This document shows positions 38,452 to 48,363 of a stretch of 64,000 nucleotides of DNA, piece after piece. The position numbers and the translations under genes were made by a program. The notes beneath the pieces were generated by a model that was not told the DNA's origin, searched no databases, and saw nothing but the letters and a program-made list of their open reading frames with translations. This stretch comes from Gracilaria vermiculophylla (taxonomy: Eukaryota; Rhodophyta; Florideophyceae; Gracilariales; Gracilariaceae), in assembly GCA_019155205.2 (NCBI GenBank), contig JAHNZQ020000181.1, positions 755,513 to 819,512 on the forward strand, given 5' to 3'. Position 1 is the first letter of the stretch. Every line of letters starts with the position of its first letter.

Positions 38452-40335
38452 ATGTCAGAAAACAATGACAATCAATCCAAGTCTTCCCCTTCTAAGAGAC
38501 TGCCCAGAGCCAAGGACAGCGTAGATGGGAAAAAGAGGTTGGTGGGTGGCCCCATCGAAAAACAGGAGCCAAATTATGAGCGTATGAGCAAGTTAACGAT
38601 TAGCAACAAGGCGGCGTCGAGCAACACGAGTCCAAAGCCGTGGCCTATGCCACCAAAATATGAAAACAACGATGTACATGGTTCCCAGCAGGCAAGGGAG
38701 CGAAGCTTACAAGACTTAGAAGGAGACTACAAGACTCCGCGAACAAATTTTTTCTTCGCTCGGAATCAACAAAAGATCTCCAAGCCTCCTTCTCAAGAAT
38801 CCTCACCCCTCGAGTTGTCCCCTGTGCAAGAATTGTTTGTGGAAGAATTTGACGTTCCTTCGAGCAAAAACGTTTTTTCAAGCACGGCGAACAGCACAGG
38901 CATTAGGAAGCAATCAACGTTTGTGCACAAGAAAGCAAACGGTGCGGAGCACCGTACTCGTGATGTTCCGTCTTCAATCGTTGACAGGTATTGTTCTAGC
39001 CCAGAGGAAGAGGTGCAGTCGATTTCTGAACCAGACAGTGATACGTTTAGGTTCCTGAAAGATGATGAAGTCAGTTCGAGTAGCGAGAAAAGCTTTACGC
39101 TTCCTTCCGGAATAAGAAACTTGTTTGCGGATGCGGGGGCAGACTCGCCCGCACGGAACTCCGCGAAATCCCGCAAGTCGCACGGTCTTGCCATCGAATC
39201 CGAAATGTTCTCTCCGCGGCTGTCGACGGATGGATTCGATGAATCTGTGAGAAGTCAAAACCAGAGGGAACTTTCGGAGCCGAAGGCTCTGAAAGTTTCC
39301 GCGGCTTCGTCGAAACCGCGAGTTTTGCGGCGGCCGCTTGGAAGCCGAAAAAAGACGTTGATCAATCTTTCAAAACCGCCTGTGTCCGAAGAAGCTTCTA
39401 CAAAGTCGAAAAGCGTCTCGAACGAAGAACCAGTCATCACTAAAGTGGAAGAAGCAGTAGAGGTGACGAAAGGCAGCCCCGGTGATAGTAGCACGACGGA
39501 AACCTCGGGGGAAATTGAGGTGATTTCTCCCCTTCTGACAAAGGGAGTGATTATGCGAGCTCAGACGCACAAGACTAACGTTAATGGAATTCGGAAGGCA
39601 GAGACCGGGAAAATCATGAGTCGGGAAGAGTTGATGGGGGACCGCAGGATAGTATTCCTCCGAGAAAGCCCAATCCCAAAATCTCTCAACCCCGCTGCGT
39701 TCAGCGAGGAAGATGATGTGATGACCAGAAGACCCTCTTCACTTTTTCAGCATTCCAGCTCTGAAAGCGGTGGGGAAGAAGCGGGGGTGCCTGGAGCCAG
39801 TTCTAATAATCGCAACCCGGAAAACGATGATGGCAGTTTTCTGACGGACAAGGCCTCATTGGGCTACATTTTTCAGGAAGTCCAAAGCAGCAACAGTTCA
39901 AAGTTCTCTGAAAACGCCAACTCTTCTGGGTTGGTGAACCGACTCGGATCAAGCTTCAAAAAGGCAAAGGACGCAGTTGCAAGACGATCCGTGACCGATA
40001 TTCCGGAGCTCAGCAACACAGACATGGTCATTCCCGGAACAATCGACGAAGCCGTTTGCAAAATTTGCTACGTGTGCAGGAAAAAACTGGGGTGCAGAGT
40101 GTTTGTAAAGAACACGGGAAAGAAGATCAAAGTTGAATCAGTGGATGACGAAAGAAGATACTATTTGAGGGCTTCATTGCTTGTAAGACTTCTTGGTGGG
40201 GAAGAGCCTGCGTGTGCCGTGAATATAAGGCAAAGCAGAGCGGATGGAATGAAAACAAGCTTTGCGACATTGTGGGATTTTTATCAAAGGCTTGAGAACG
40301 GTCTACAAGAGCTAGAGGCCGGAAACAATCGGTAG
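38452..40335 (+). CDS. Disordered protein with a compact C-terminal domain
   Basis: 627 residues from the first ATG. The frame extends 14 codons upstream only with a TTG. Residues ~1-520 are Ser-, Lys- and acid-rich, with many SP, SS and SSSE sites, and look like a disordered phosphoprotein. The last ~100 residues (from about IPGTIDEAVCKICYVCRKKLGCRVFV) are ordered and end in a helix (FATLWDFYQRLENGLQELE). The strand-helix pattern is reminiscent of a KA1 membrane-binding domain, but this is a weak resemblance and no kinase domain is present. It converges on the syntaxin gene, with 370 bp between stop codons. Confidence 0.75.
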   Translation: MSENNDNQSKSSPSKRLPRAKDSVDGKKRLVGGPIEKQEPNYERMSKLTISNKAASSNTSPKPWPMPPKYENNDVHGSQQARERSLQDLEGDYKTPRTNFFFARNQQKISKPPSQESSPLELSPVQELFVEEFDVPSSKNVFSSTANSTGIRKQSTFVHKKANGAEHRTRDVPSSIVDRYCSSPEEEVQSISEPDSDTFRFLKDDEVSSSSEKSFTLPSGIRNLFADAGADSPARNSAKSRKSHGLAIESEMFSPRLSTDGFDESVRSQNQRELSEPKALKVSAASSKPRVLRRPLGSRKKTLINLSKPPVSEEASTKSKSVSNEEPVITKVEEAVEVTKGSPGDSSTTETSGEIEVISPLLTKGVIMRAQTHKTNVNGIRKAETGKIMSREELMGDRRIVFLRESPIPKSLNPAAFSEEDDVMTRRPSSLFQHSSSESGGEEAGVPGASSNNRNPENDDGSFLTDKASLGYIFQEVQSSNSSKFSENANSSGLVNRLGSSFKKAKDAVARRSVTDIPELSNTDMVIPGTIDEAVCKICYVCRKKLGCRVFVKNTGKKIKVESVDDERRYYLRASLLVRLLGGEEPACAVNIRQSRADGMKTSFATLWDFYQRLENGLQELEAGNNR

Positions 40336-40705
40336 GGCTTGATGGACGTTTGTTCTGTGAGCCCTTCGGATTCCCTTGCTTTGATGCATGGGGAGAGGGA
40401 CTGAGATGTGATAGCGCCTCGTGTTGTATCGGGGTTATTTACATAATGAACAAGACAAAGGAGCAGCAGTACGGAATGTCGCAGATTGTAGAATACAAAA
40501 AAAAAGAGAAAACAGACGTCGTATAAACTATGCGTGGAAACTTTGATGAGCTTGGTAATCACTCTCGATGTGTACGGGCTATGCATCCGACGGCGGCTGT
40601 TGCGCTTAAGGCAAAACTACGGCAATCAGACGACCAGTTAAAGTAGAGAGCCAAATTGTTAGTGAGGCAAATAGAGATCGGAGACACTTTCCAACTGCAA
40701 ATCAG
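40336..40705. other. Convergent 3' region, no gene
   Basis: 370 bp between the stop codons of the disordered protein (+) and the syntaxin (-). It is AT-rich with A runs near 40497-40512. Nothing else seen. Confidence 0.5.
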
Positions 40706-41536
40706 TTAACTCAACAACAGAATAAGCACTATGGCAATGATGAGAGCCATGGTGATAAGAGCGCCAAAGAAGAAGCGCTTGTTCCTTTCATGTCTCTTTT
40801 TTGTCTTGAGCAACTCCCGCTGCGCTCGCTCTACGTCCTGAGCGGAATCGGCGACAGCCACTTCAACATAATCAACCTGCGAGCGTTGGTCGCCAATCAT
40901 GACGGCCAAATCCTTGAAGATAGTATTCACGTCCCCGATGGATGACTGAACCTCGGTCAGGACCTGGTTCGTTTCTCTCGCTATACTTTGATTGGTAGAA
41001 AGCTCGCGAAGAGTGGCACGTTCCCTTGATGTGCGTTGCGCACTCTGCAGAAGCGGATCTGCCTCCGAGGCGGCACGAGCGGCATCGCGTTCCTGCTGCA
41101 GGGCGGCTTGGTTCTCCATCTGACGCCTGCTGCGTTGCTCGATGACAGCCTGCTGAGACGTCTCGATGTACTGTTTCTCAGCCTGAACGCTCTGTCGGAA
41201 AGCAGCTGAAAACTCATCGAGGTGAAGCTGGTACTCTTTCTTGACTGCGTTGGCTCGCTGCACAATCTGCGTGGAGGCGGCGGCCAGGCGCGTGTCAATG
41301 GCGTTGACCAGGGCCTGCGCGGCGCGGGCAATCTGCCGGTTCTGCTCGCGGAGCGCGCGAACTCGTTTGAGGTTCGGCGGCGAGTCTGGCTGCGGGTTGA
41401 GCAGCGACTTGGTGGTGCTCTTCAGCGCGGCATTGTTCGCAGCCAGCGGTTTCAACAATCGTTGAAGCTCGGCAATAACCGGTGCGGACTGCGCATCGGC
41501 GGCCGGAAGCGTCAGGGCAACATCTCCGAACGACAT
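40706..41536 (-). CDS. Qa-SNARE (syntaxin)
   Basis: 276 residues. A target-membrane SNARE that forms the four-helix fusion bundle. The N-terminal ~150 residues are helical and fit a Habc bundle. The SNARE motif is at about 182-244, with the zero-layer Gln217 in VMIGDQRSQVDYVEVAV. A basic stretch (KTKKRHERNKR) precedes a C-terminal transmembrane anchor (256-275, LITMALIIAIVLILLL), and only one residue follows. The pattern suggests the endosomal Pep12/SYP2/syntaxin-7 group more than plasma-membrane syntaxins, but this is not firm. Upstream it shares a duplicated module with the flippase gene, which lies behind it on the same strand. Confidence 0.92.
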   Translation of the reverse strand: MSFGDVALTLPAADAQSAPVIAELQRLLKPLAANNAALKSTTKSLLNPQPDSPPNLKRVRALREQNRQIARAAQALVNAIDTRLAAASTQIVQRANAVKKEYQLHLDEFSAAFRQSVQAEKQYIETSQQAVIEQRSRRQMENQAALQQERDAARAASEADPLLQSAQRTSRERATLRELSTNQSIARETNQVLTEVQSSIGDVNTIFKDLAVMIGDQRSQVDYVEVAVADSAQDVERAQRELLKTKKRHERNKRFFFGALITMALIIAIVLILLLS

Positions 41537-42140
41537 TTGAACGGCAGTCGGGGGCGACGGTCGGGATGCGCAGCGGGCGATGGGCGCATCCGCCGCGGGG
41601 GGGGTGATGAGCGCGGCTTTATGGGTCTTGCGGGCGGGGAGGGGAGCGCGGAAAGGACCGGTGCAGCGAAGGGGACGGTGGAGGGGTTGATGGCGCAGGC
41701 ACAAGCGGCAACGCGGCGATTTTTGTCCCTCACGTGCACCACGTGTCTGCGCTCTCGCGCGCTTGAGGGCCACCGCTGTGTCCGCCTCAAAAAAACAGTC
41801 ACGCCGATGCGGATGCGCAGGGCGGTTCCCGCGCCTCGGCCCACCTCTTTCGTCAGCCTCTCGCCATCACCGCCGCCGGATGGCCCCACTGCGTGCCTGG
41901 TGGTAGTCAGGCGCAAGATTTGCGCCGCTCCGATTATCTGCTGCTTGCTCAACTTCATAGCTTGCAAACACTTTAATGTCCGCTCTATGCTACATCGTGT
42001 TCTCGTGTGCCAGACGTTCCCCATGTTGACAAGTTCATTCAACGCTCTGACTACCGAGCACAGTTGTTCACAAAGATACACCCTCACCCTCCAGTAACCT
42101 GTGCATCATCACACGAAAAACCCCCAAGCGGATGCATGCT
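41537..42140 (-). promoter_or_regulatory. Syntaxin promoter region / flippase 3' end
   Basis: 604 bp between two minus-strand genes. It contains a run of 8 G (41597-41604, poly-C on the sense strand), copy 1 of the duplicated module (41611-41746), and an interrupted palindrome GGCGCAA-GAT-TTGCGCC near 41910-41927. Confidence 0.55.
41611..41746 (-). repeat. Duplicated upstream module, copy 1 (syntaxin)
   Basis: About 136 bp that recur at 45790-45925, in the same orientation relative to the downstream gene. About 107 bp are identical by eye; differences cluster in the G-rich edge. It includes two CACGTG boxes three bases apart. It starts ~75 bp upstream of the syntaxin ATG. Confidence 0.9.
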
Positions 42141-45100
42141 CTACAACTTCTTTCTTCTTACATCGCGCTCCCATACCCGCAGTCTGTCAACAATATTCGG
42201 CGTCAATAGTTGACGAGTAGCCAAGATAATAAAGTCCAGGAAGAACGCCCCCGCCATGATTACAAATGCTGCCAGATAAAATAGCGGCGAAGAAAACAGC
42301 ATTCGCAGCTGCCCTTCCATGGGGAACTCGCTGAACGTCACGATGGACAAAGGCACCACAGCGATGTACAATCCCAACGACAAAACCATCAGCAACAAAA
42401 CGATCCAGTTCAGAGTGTGCGAGTGCAGCAAAATCTTGAACAGAACCATTAGAGTCACGATAGTGGAGTTGGCAAACCCAACCAAGAAAAATCCGCTGTC
42501 CTTCCCATCCGGGAAAGCAATTCTCAGGTATCCGAACAGTATGTAAATCCCAAAGAATACCACTACTGCATGCCATAAGCCGTACAGAACTGTGAACTCC
42601 AAGAAGCTTCTTATAGAAAACAGCTTCTTGTCTCGGTTGGAGCCATATACAGAAGGGAAGCGAATAGCGGTCGCTTCGTCCACGTCCCGCTCAAAAATGC
42701 CGTACAAGAAAGGCGAGGCAGACGTCACAATCACATTGAACGCTGACGTGATCCACTGATTGTTAAACGTGACACCGCTAACGAAAGAAAACGCCTGGAA
42801 CAAAACTTGCGTTAGCGTGAAGAAGATGTTCTTGTAAAAGCTAAGGTTGATCATCCCCGCAGTTCTAACAACCGAAAAACGCCCATGCAAAGCGGTTAAC
42901 CGCAGCAAGTGCTTGAACTCCCCAACAGCATAGTCAGCAGATCTCGCCGCCTGTGTGCCTTCCTTTCCGTAAATGCCGACACCAATGTGTGCCTCTTGAA
43001 TCATGGATACGTCATTTCCACCATCCCCAATGGCTAGCGTGATGGACTTTCTCTCTTCCCGGACGAGGCGCACCACAAGAGCTTTTTGCAACGGGGTTAC
43101 CCGGCAGCAAATCACCACTTTGGTATGGTCTGATAGTGCCATGAACAACTGCGAATGATCTTCAATCGCATAGCTCAAAGACTTTCCGTCGATGATGATA
43201 CCTAGTTCTTTCTCTTCCACAATTGGCTTGCGGTCAAACGCAGAAAAACGACGTGCAAAATTGGCAATCGATGAGCTCCTCTTCCGCTGTAAACGTTGTG
43301 GTTCCGTATCAAGGATATGTCGATCTAACGCCTCACTCAACTGATCTTCCACCTCTCTTGAACTTGACCCCCTGATGTGAACAACATCCATATCTCGATC
43401 CAACAAGTTTGCAGAATAGCCAATATTTTCGGCGGTCTCACGCTTGTCGCCCGTGAGAACCCAGAGCTTCACACCGGCCTCACGCATGAACTTGATTGTT
43501 TCGGGAACCTTATCCTGCAGTTTGTCCTCAACAGCAGTGGTAGCAATGAACTGCAGGTCAGTTTCGAGTTCAGCGCTAATGGCAGAAACCTTCGCCTCAC
43601 GGTCATCGAGCGAGTTACTGGCTTCTTGAAACCTTTCGTACCAGGGCTGGAACTCCTCCGGCGTGAAATCACGGTACGCAAACACCAGAGTACGCAGCCC
43701 CTCCTTCGCAAACTCATCGATGTGGTTCTGCACAAGATCAAGATCTATGTCGTTTTTTAGGAGAGGAATCATGATCGTGTCAGCGCCCTTTGTGTACATG
43801 CGAATTTTGCCGTCGGGGCCCTTGAGAACCATGCTCATTCTCTTTCTGTCCGAATTGAACTCCAACTCGGCGAGCACAGTGTGGCTTTCCTCCTTGTCGA
43901 AATGGTTGATGACCAGGGTGTCGAGGGTGCGATTCAGTAGAGCAATACCATACTCTCGGGCAGAAGTGACCAGGGCCACTTCGTCGGGGCTCTGCCCCTG
44001 ATATGACGGCAGACCATCATCGTTACCATCGCCGTCAGCTTTGGTGTCGTCATGCTTTTCGTTGTTATTCTTGGACCTTCGAAGGCGCTTGCGCTTCTTT
44101 TTCTTGTCATCGTCGCTTTCCTCCGTTTCTACCTTGCCTTCGGACTTTGGTTCGGGCACAACGCTATGGTTTAGCGCCATTGCAAGCAAAAGAAGCTTGA
44201 CAGGACCGACGTTTCGCCTGACGGCGTCTTGCATGGCGTTTTTCTTTTTGAGAATGTTGTAGATTTTGCCACCCGCCGAACACGCAATGTATCGCATTTC
44301 ATTCTCGGTAAGCGTTCCGGTTTTATCACTGAGGATGTGCTCAATCTCGCCCAGCGTTTCATTCAGGTTGGTTGCCCTGGCCGCCACCGCTCGCCCCTTG
44401 GTCTTCATCCTGTAGTCTGCAGACATGAACAAGGCCTGGATGACGCGGATGAACTCGAGGGTGACAAACAGCGACACGGGAATGAACGTGGAAAATAGGA
44501 TGAGGAAGGTTCCCAAGCTCCTCGCAAACGTCTCGGCGCCAGTGCGGGTGCGAAAGGCGCCCATGTACCACTGGCCGGAGCCCTGGTTCCCCTGCAAGAC
44601 GGCGGCGGCGGCGGAGGTGGAGAACACGAGTATGGCCAGAATGATGAAGAGAATGAAAACAATCCAGTTCAACTTGCGTTCCACGTTGCCCATCTTGCTG
44701 GGCGGGTTGCGCATGTTGAGGGCGACCTTTGTGTCGAAGCCCGTGTACACGGCAAGCCCATACACATAATCGGTATTCCTGAGAATGCTGCCGCGCAGCA
44801 TGAGATTGGCGGCGCCCAGCGGAGCCGGTTCGTGCCCGGCCAACATGATGGACGCCTCAAACTCGTGCAGGGCGGTGGCCGGGGGCTGGGCGCGAATCTT
44901 GCCGTGCAGACTGAACAGCTCGGACGGGTCGGTCAAGTCGGAGGTGGGCGACGCGCACACGACGCGCTTGAGGTTGGACTCGCCGTCCAGGTTGGCGGTG
45001 GACACGTACGCGACGCCGCCGTCGGCCGACGACACGAGCGGCACCATGTCGCACGGGAAGACCTGCCCCTTGCGCACGAGCACGATGTCGCCGACGGAGA

Positions 45101-45671
45101 TGTTGCGCGAGGCGACGACGCGGTGGTTGTCCGGCTCGAGGCCGAGGGCGGTGAGGTTCTGCATGACGGGCTTGGAGACGAGCGAGAGCTGGCGGTCGAC
45201 GGCATCCGGCCTGGCGGGCCTCCTGGCCAGGATGAGCTGCTTCTGGGCGTTCTGGCGGCGGTCCTCCGCGGCGCGCTTGCCGTCCTCGTACACGTCGCGC
45301 GCAAAGCCGAAGCCGACGACGACGAGGAGCGGCAGGACATTGGCGATGGGGCTGGAGGGCGAGATGTCGGGGATGAAGGAGATGATGGCGATGGTGAGGA
45401 AGTAGAAGTTGGCGACGCGGCGGAACTGCTCGAACAGGGCCTTGGGGATGATGTTGAACGGGGTGTACTTTGCGGTTCTGAGCTGGTTGGAGATGAAGTT
45501 CCTGGCGACGTTTGTGGGGTGGTCATTGATGCGGACGTAACGAATTCCGGTGGCGTGGTCGGCCTGCTCCTCGGGGGAGAGCTGCGAGGCGCGGCGGGAG
45601 AAGACGGAGCGCGAGCGACTGACGGAGGGCTGGTCGGGGTCGTGCGGGGGGGGAGGTTGGGGCGGCTCCAT
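42141..45671 (-). CDS. P4-type ATPase (phospholipid flippase)
   Basis: 1176 residues, the usual length. P4-ATPases move aminophospholipids to the cytosolic leaflet and drive vesicle budding. An early FNIIPKALFEQFRRVANFYFL segment precedes the first transmembrane helices. A PIISL-like region is followed by the phosphorylation site DKTGTLT (Asp449), an acid/Lys-rich insert, the KGADTIM and VLTGDKRETAENIGYS motifs, and the hinge GDGGNDVSMIQEAHIGVGI. The last ~300 residues contain the remaining membrane helices. The N-terminal ~35 residues are Pro/Ser-rich. The ATG lies just downstream, on the sense strand, of a poly-C tract and copy 2 of the duplicated module. A partner CDC50 protein would be expected elsewhere. 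The 5' end is much more GC-rich than the 3' end. Confidence 0.96.
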   Translation of the reverse strand: MEPPQPPPPHDPDQPSVSRSRSVFSRRASQLSPEEQADHATGIRYVRINDHPTNVARNFISNQLRTAKYTPFNIIPKALFEQFRRVANFYFLTIAIISFIPDISPSSPIANVLPLLVVVGFGFARDVYEDGKRAAEDRRQNAQKQLILARRPARPDAVDRQLSLVSKPVMQNLTALGLEPDNHRVVASRNISVGDIVLVRKGQVFPCDMVPLVSSADGGVAYVSTANLDGESNLKRVVCASPTSDLTDPSELFSLHGKIRAQPPATALHEFEASIMLAGHEPAPLGAANLMLRGSILRNTDYVYGLAVYTGFDTKVALNMRNPPSKMGNVERKLNWIVFILFIILAILVFSTSAAAAVLQGNQGSGQWYMGAFRTRTGAETFARSLGTFLILFSTFIPVSLFVTLEFIRVIQALFMSADYRMKTKGRAVAARATNLNETLGEIEHILSDKTGTLTENEMRYIACSAGGKIYNILKKKNAMQDAVRRNVGPVKLLLLAMALNHSVVPEPKSEGKVETEESDDDKKKKRKRLRRSKNNNEKHDDTKADGDGNDDGLPSYQGQSPDEVALVTSAREYGIALLNRTLDTLVINHFDKEESHTVLAELEFNSDRKRMSMVLKGPDGKIRMYTKGADTIMIPLLKNDIDLDLVQNHIDEFAKEGLRTLVFAYRDFTPEEFQPWYERFQEASNSLDDREAKVSAISAELETDLQFIATTAVEDKLQDKVPETIKFMREAGVKLWVLTGDKRETAENIGYSANLLDRDMDVVHIRGSSSREVEDQLSEALDRHILDTEPQRLQRKRSSSIANFARRFSAFDRKPIVEEKELGIIIDGKSLSYAIEDHSQLFMALSDHTKVVICCRVTPLQKALVVRLVREERKSITLAIGDGGNDVSMIQEAHIGVGIYGKEGTQAARSADYAVGEFKHLLRLTALHGRFSVVRTAGMINLSFYKNIFFTLTQVLFQAFSFVSGVTFNNQWITSAFNVIVTSASPFLYGIFERDVDEATAIRFPSVYGSNRDKKLFSIRSFLEFTVLYGLWHAVVVFFGIYILFGYLRIAFPDGKDSGFFLVGFANSTIVTLMVLFKILLHSHTLNWIVLLLMVLSLGLYIAVVPLSIVTFSEFPMEGQLRMLFSSPLFYLAAFVIMAGAFFLDFIILATRQLLTPNIVDRLRVWERDVRRKKL

Positions 45672-45702
45672 GACGGAAGGGGGAGAGGGGCGACGCCAGA
45701 CG

Positions 45703-45725
45703 CCGGGGGGGGGGGGGGGGGGGGG

Positions 45726-45790
<65 letters not shown>
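45703..45790. repeat. Poly-G tract upstream of the flippase
   Basis: About 87 nearly pure G with one A. On the flippase sense strand it is poly-C, ending ~32 bp before the ATG. The length is uncertain. Confidence 0.85.
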
Positions 45791-45925
45791 CGCGGCTTTA
45801 GGGGTCTGGCGGGGGGGGAGGGGAGCGCGGAAAGGACCGGTGCAGCGAAGGGGACGGTGGAGGGGTTGATGGCGCAGGCACAAGCGGCAACGCGGCGATT
45901 TTTGTCCCTCACGTGCACCACGTGT
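45790..45925 (-). repeat. Duplicated upstream module, copy 2 (flippase)
   Basis: Second copy of the 41611-41746 module. It is cut at CACGTGT by the assembly gap, so its full extent is unknown. Confidence 0.88.
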
Positions 45926-46025
45926 NNNNNNNNNNNNNNNNNNNNNNNNNNNNNNNNNNNNNNNNNNNNNNNNNNNNNNNNNNNNNNNNNNNNNNNNNNN
46001 NNNNNNNNNNNNNNNNNNNNNNNNN
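45926..46025. other. Assembly gap (100 N)
   Basis: Exactly 100 N, a conventional gap of unknown size. Poly-G lies directly to the right and within 140 bp to the left, so the gap probably marks an unsequenced G-rich stretch. The order of flanking contigs is not proven by this sequence. Confidence 0.95.
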
Positions 46026-46148
<123 letters not shown>

Positions 46149-47053
46149 GAGGAAGGGCTGTGGGGCGGCAGGCGGGCGCGGCTGACGGCACGCTGTCAAC
46201 ACGGTTGAGCAGGCGCTGTGCAGAAAAGGGGGCGGTGGGGCGGGGCGCCAGCAAGGACGTGGCGCCGTGGGGTTGTTTTCTCGGTGCGCGCGGGCGCAGC
46301 CAATGGGCGCGCGGCGCTGCGCGGGCGCTGACGTGGCGCTATTGCGCGCCGCGGCGCCGCGCGCAACGGCCGTCACCTCCCGCGGCGCGCCGTACGCGCA
46401 GCGCCGCTGCGAGCAATGCTCTGACGCTCGCGACGTTGGTCGCCGCCGCGTCGCGGCCCGACCGCGCCGCTCCTTTCGCCGCGGGGAGTCGTGCGCATCT
46501 GCGCAACGTTCCTCCGCTATTGCAGCCGACTCGAGCCTGCGCTGCCCCTTGCTCGCGCTCGTTGCCGCTGCTCCGGCTTGCTGCTGAGAACGCTTTCTCA
46601 TGCATTGGCGCTGCGCACGTGGCCGCGTGGCCGCGTGCTCGCGCTGGGCACGTGGCCACACTGCCGCGTGTCTCTGCTGTACACGCGCAGCGGTGGCGAC
46701 GTGTCTCGCGCGGAGCGCGTGGCGGCGGGGCGACGTGTGGCTCTCGAGCATGAGCTCAATGCGCGACACGGCGACTCCGCGCGCGTCGCGCGTGCGCTGC
46801 CTTTCGCAAAGCGCGCCGATGCGGCAACCATCCGGCGCGCCGCGGCGCCGCCGTCACGCGCTCCGCCGCGCATGTGCCCGCCGCTGTTGCAACATGGCGC
46901 CGCGGTGGGCGCCGCGCGCGCGTCGGCCGCCGCGTGTCAAAGGCGCCCCGCCGCCCCCGCCGCCCCCGCCGCCCCCGCCGCCCCCGCTGCCCCCGCCGCC
47001 CCCGCCGCCCGCCACCACCGTCGCCGCCGTCCCCGCCGCCGCCGTTCCTCGCC

Positions 47054-47935
47054 ATGGTCGTCTCGGAGCAAACTGTGCGCGCCGTCAAGGAGTCGCTGCC
47101 GCTGCTGCGCCCGCACATCGACGCCGTCGTGCTGCGCTTTTACGACACGCTGTTCAAGCGCTACCCGCAGCTGCGCCCGCAGTTCAACCAGTAAGTTGGT
47201 CGCCCGTCGCCCGTCACCCGTCGCCCGTCGCCCGTCGCCTTTCGCGCGCGCCAAGCTCACCGCCCGCCCACCGCCGCGCGCGCCGCGCGTGAAACCGACT
47301 GCAACAGCGACCGACAGCGCGGCGGCGCCACCAAGGAGGGGGGCGTGCCCGCGCAGGTCGCGCGCCTGGCCGCCGCCATCCTGTCGTACGCAAAGCACAT
47401 TGACAACATGGACGCGCTGCTGCCGGCCGTGCGCCGCATCGCGCACCGCCACATCTGCCGCGACGTGCAGCCGCGCCAGTACGACGCCGTCGCCGAGTGC
47501 CTGCTGGCCGCAATCGAGGCGCAGCTGCAGCAACTGGCCACGCCCGCGCTTCTGCACGCCTGGCAGCAGGCAATTCGCGCCCTGTCAGACCTGTTTATTG
47601 ACGTGGAGAACGACCTGCGCCACAAGCTGCAGCAATCGGCCGGCTACCGCGGGCTGGTGGAGATGGTCGTGCACCGCGTGCACCACCGAGCGGGCGCCAC
47701 CGTCCTCAGCTTTGTGCCCAAGCACCACCGCGTCCCGCCGTACTCGGACGGCCAGTTTGTGGGCATCCGCGTCCAGTACACCGACGGCCAGCACGGCATG
47801 TGCACCATGAACCTGTGCGACAGCAACAGCGACTGCCTCAACATCAGCGTCGCCGACAACGAAGAAAAGGCCACAAAGGCGCTCAAGGCCAGTGTCGAGG
47901 GCACCACGATGTGGGTGTCGGTGCCGTGCGGCTGA
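47054..47935 (+). CDS. Truncated flavohemoglobin-like globin, two exons
   Basis: CDS by splicing: exon 1 47054-47190, exon 2 47308-47935; 254 residues. Residues 1-150 are a flavohemoglobin-type globin: Tyr30 (B10) in RFYDTLF, Phe44 (CD1), proximal His94 (F8) in IAHRHI, Tyr104 in PRQYDAV and a Glu in DVENDL, the triad known from Hmp. Residues ~155-254 align in pattern with the FAD-binding barrel (VLSFVPKH, YSDGQFVGIRV, LNISVAD, MWVSVPCG), but the flavin-binding RxYS motif is absent (MNLCDS instead). The protein stops where the NAD-binding domain should start. A convergent gene begins 21 bp later, so no further exon fits. It may be an oxygen/NO-binding globin that relies on another reductase; activity is unknown. 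Confidence 0.8.
47191..47307 (+). other. Intron of the globin gene
   Basis: 117 bp, donor CCA|GTAAGT, acceptor CAACAG|CGACC, phase 2. It restores the frame between the CD region and the E helix of the globin. It holds CGCCCGT 7-mer repeats (about 47200-47238). The other nearby AG acceptors tested do not keep the frame. Confidence 0.7.
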
Positions 47936-47956
47936 GCGGCGCGCCGTAAACCATTG

Positions 47957-48271
47957 CTACGCCATGCGCTCGATGTCCGACAAGGACAGCGCCCCGACGT
48001 GCTGCGCCACGTGCTGCTTGATGGCAGCCACCACGGCGGGCCCCCTCTGCGGCCCGAGCACACTGAGCACGCGATCCCACAAGGGCGCCGCGTCGCCGCC
48101 GCGCGCGTCGCGTGCGCCCGCGCGCCGCGGCGAAGCGCGCGGCGCGTCGCCGTCGGCTGCCGCGGCCAGCCGGCGCCCGCCGCGCGCCTCGCCGCCCTGC
48201 CACTGCGCCGACCGCCCCGCGCGGAACGCGTCCGCCTCGCGGAACAGCGCCACGGCCGCGCAATTCTCCAT
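47957..48271 (-). CDS. Small hypothetical protein, 104 residues
   Basis: No family recognised. It starts MENCAAVALFREADAF, has a low-complexity Arg/Ala/Gly middle, and ends in a probable helical pair (LWDRVLSVL, then VVAAIKQHVAQHVGALSLSDIERMA). The clean ATG, stop and helical ends argue for a real gene. It is convergent with the globin (21 bp between stop codons) and divergent from MED12 (304 bp). Antisense frames in the same stretch are low-complexity. Confidence 0.55.
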   Translation of the reverse strand: MENCAAVALFREADAFRAGRSAQWQGGEARGGRRLAAAADGDAPRASPRRAGARDARGGDAAPLWDRVLSVLGPQRGPAVVAAIKQHVAQHVGALSLSDIERMA

Positions 48272-48363
48272 GGCGTCGGCGGTGGCGGTGGCGGTGGCGC
48301 CGCTGGCAGCCGCCGCCTCTGCCGCGCGCTGGCGCGTGCGTTATGCAGCGCGCGAAGTGCGCC

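Noticed and set aside
47238..47250. E2F-like TTTCGCGC in the globin intron
   Set aside because: Only the 8-mer core matches, inside CG-rich repeats where it is expected by chance, and it is not upstream of the gene.
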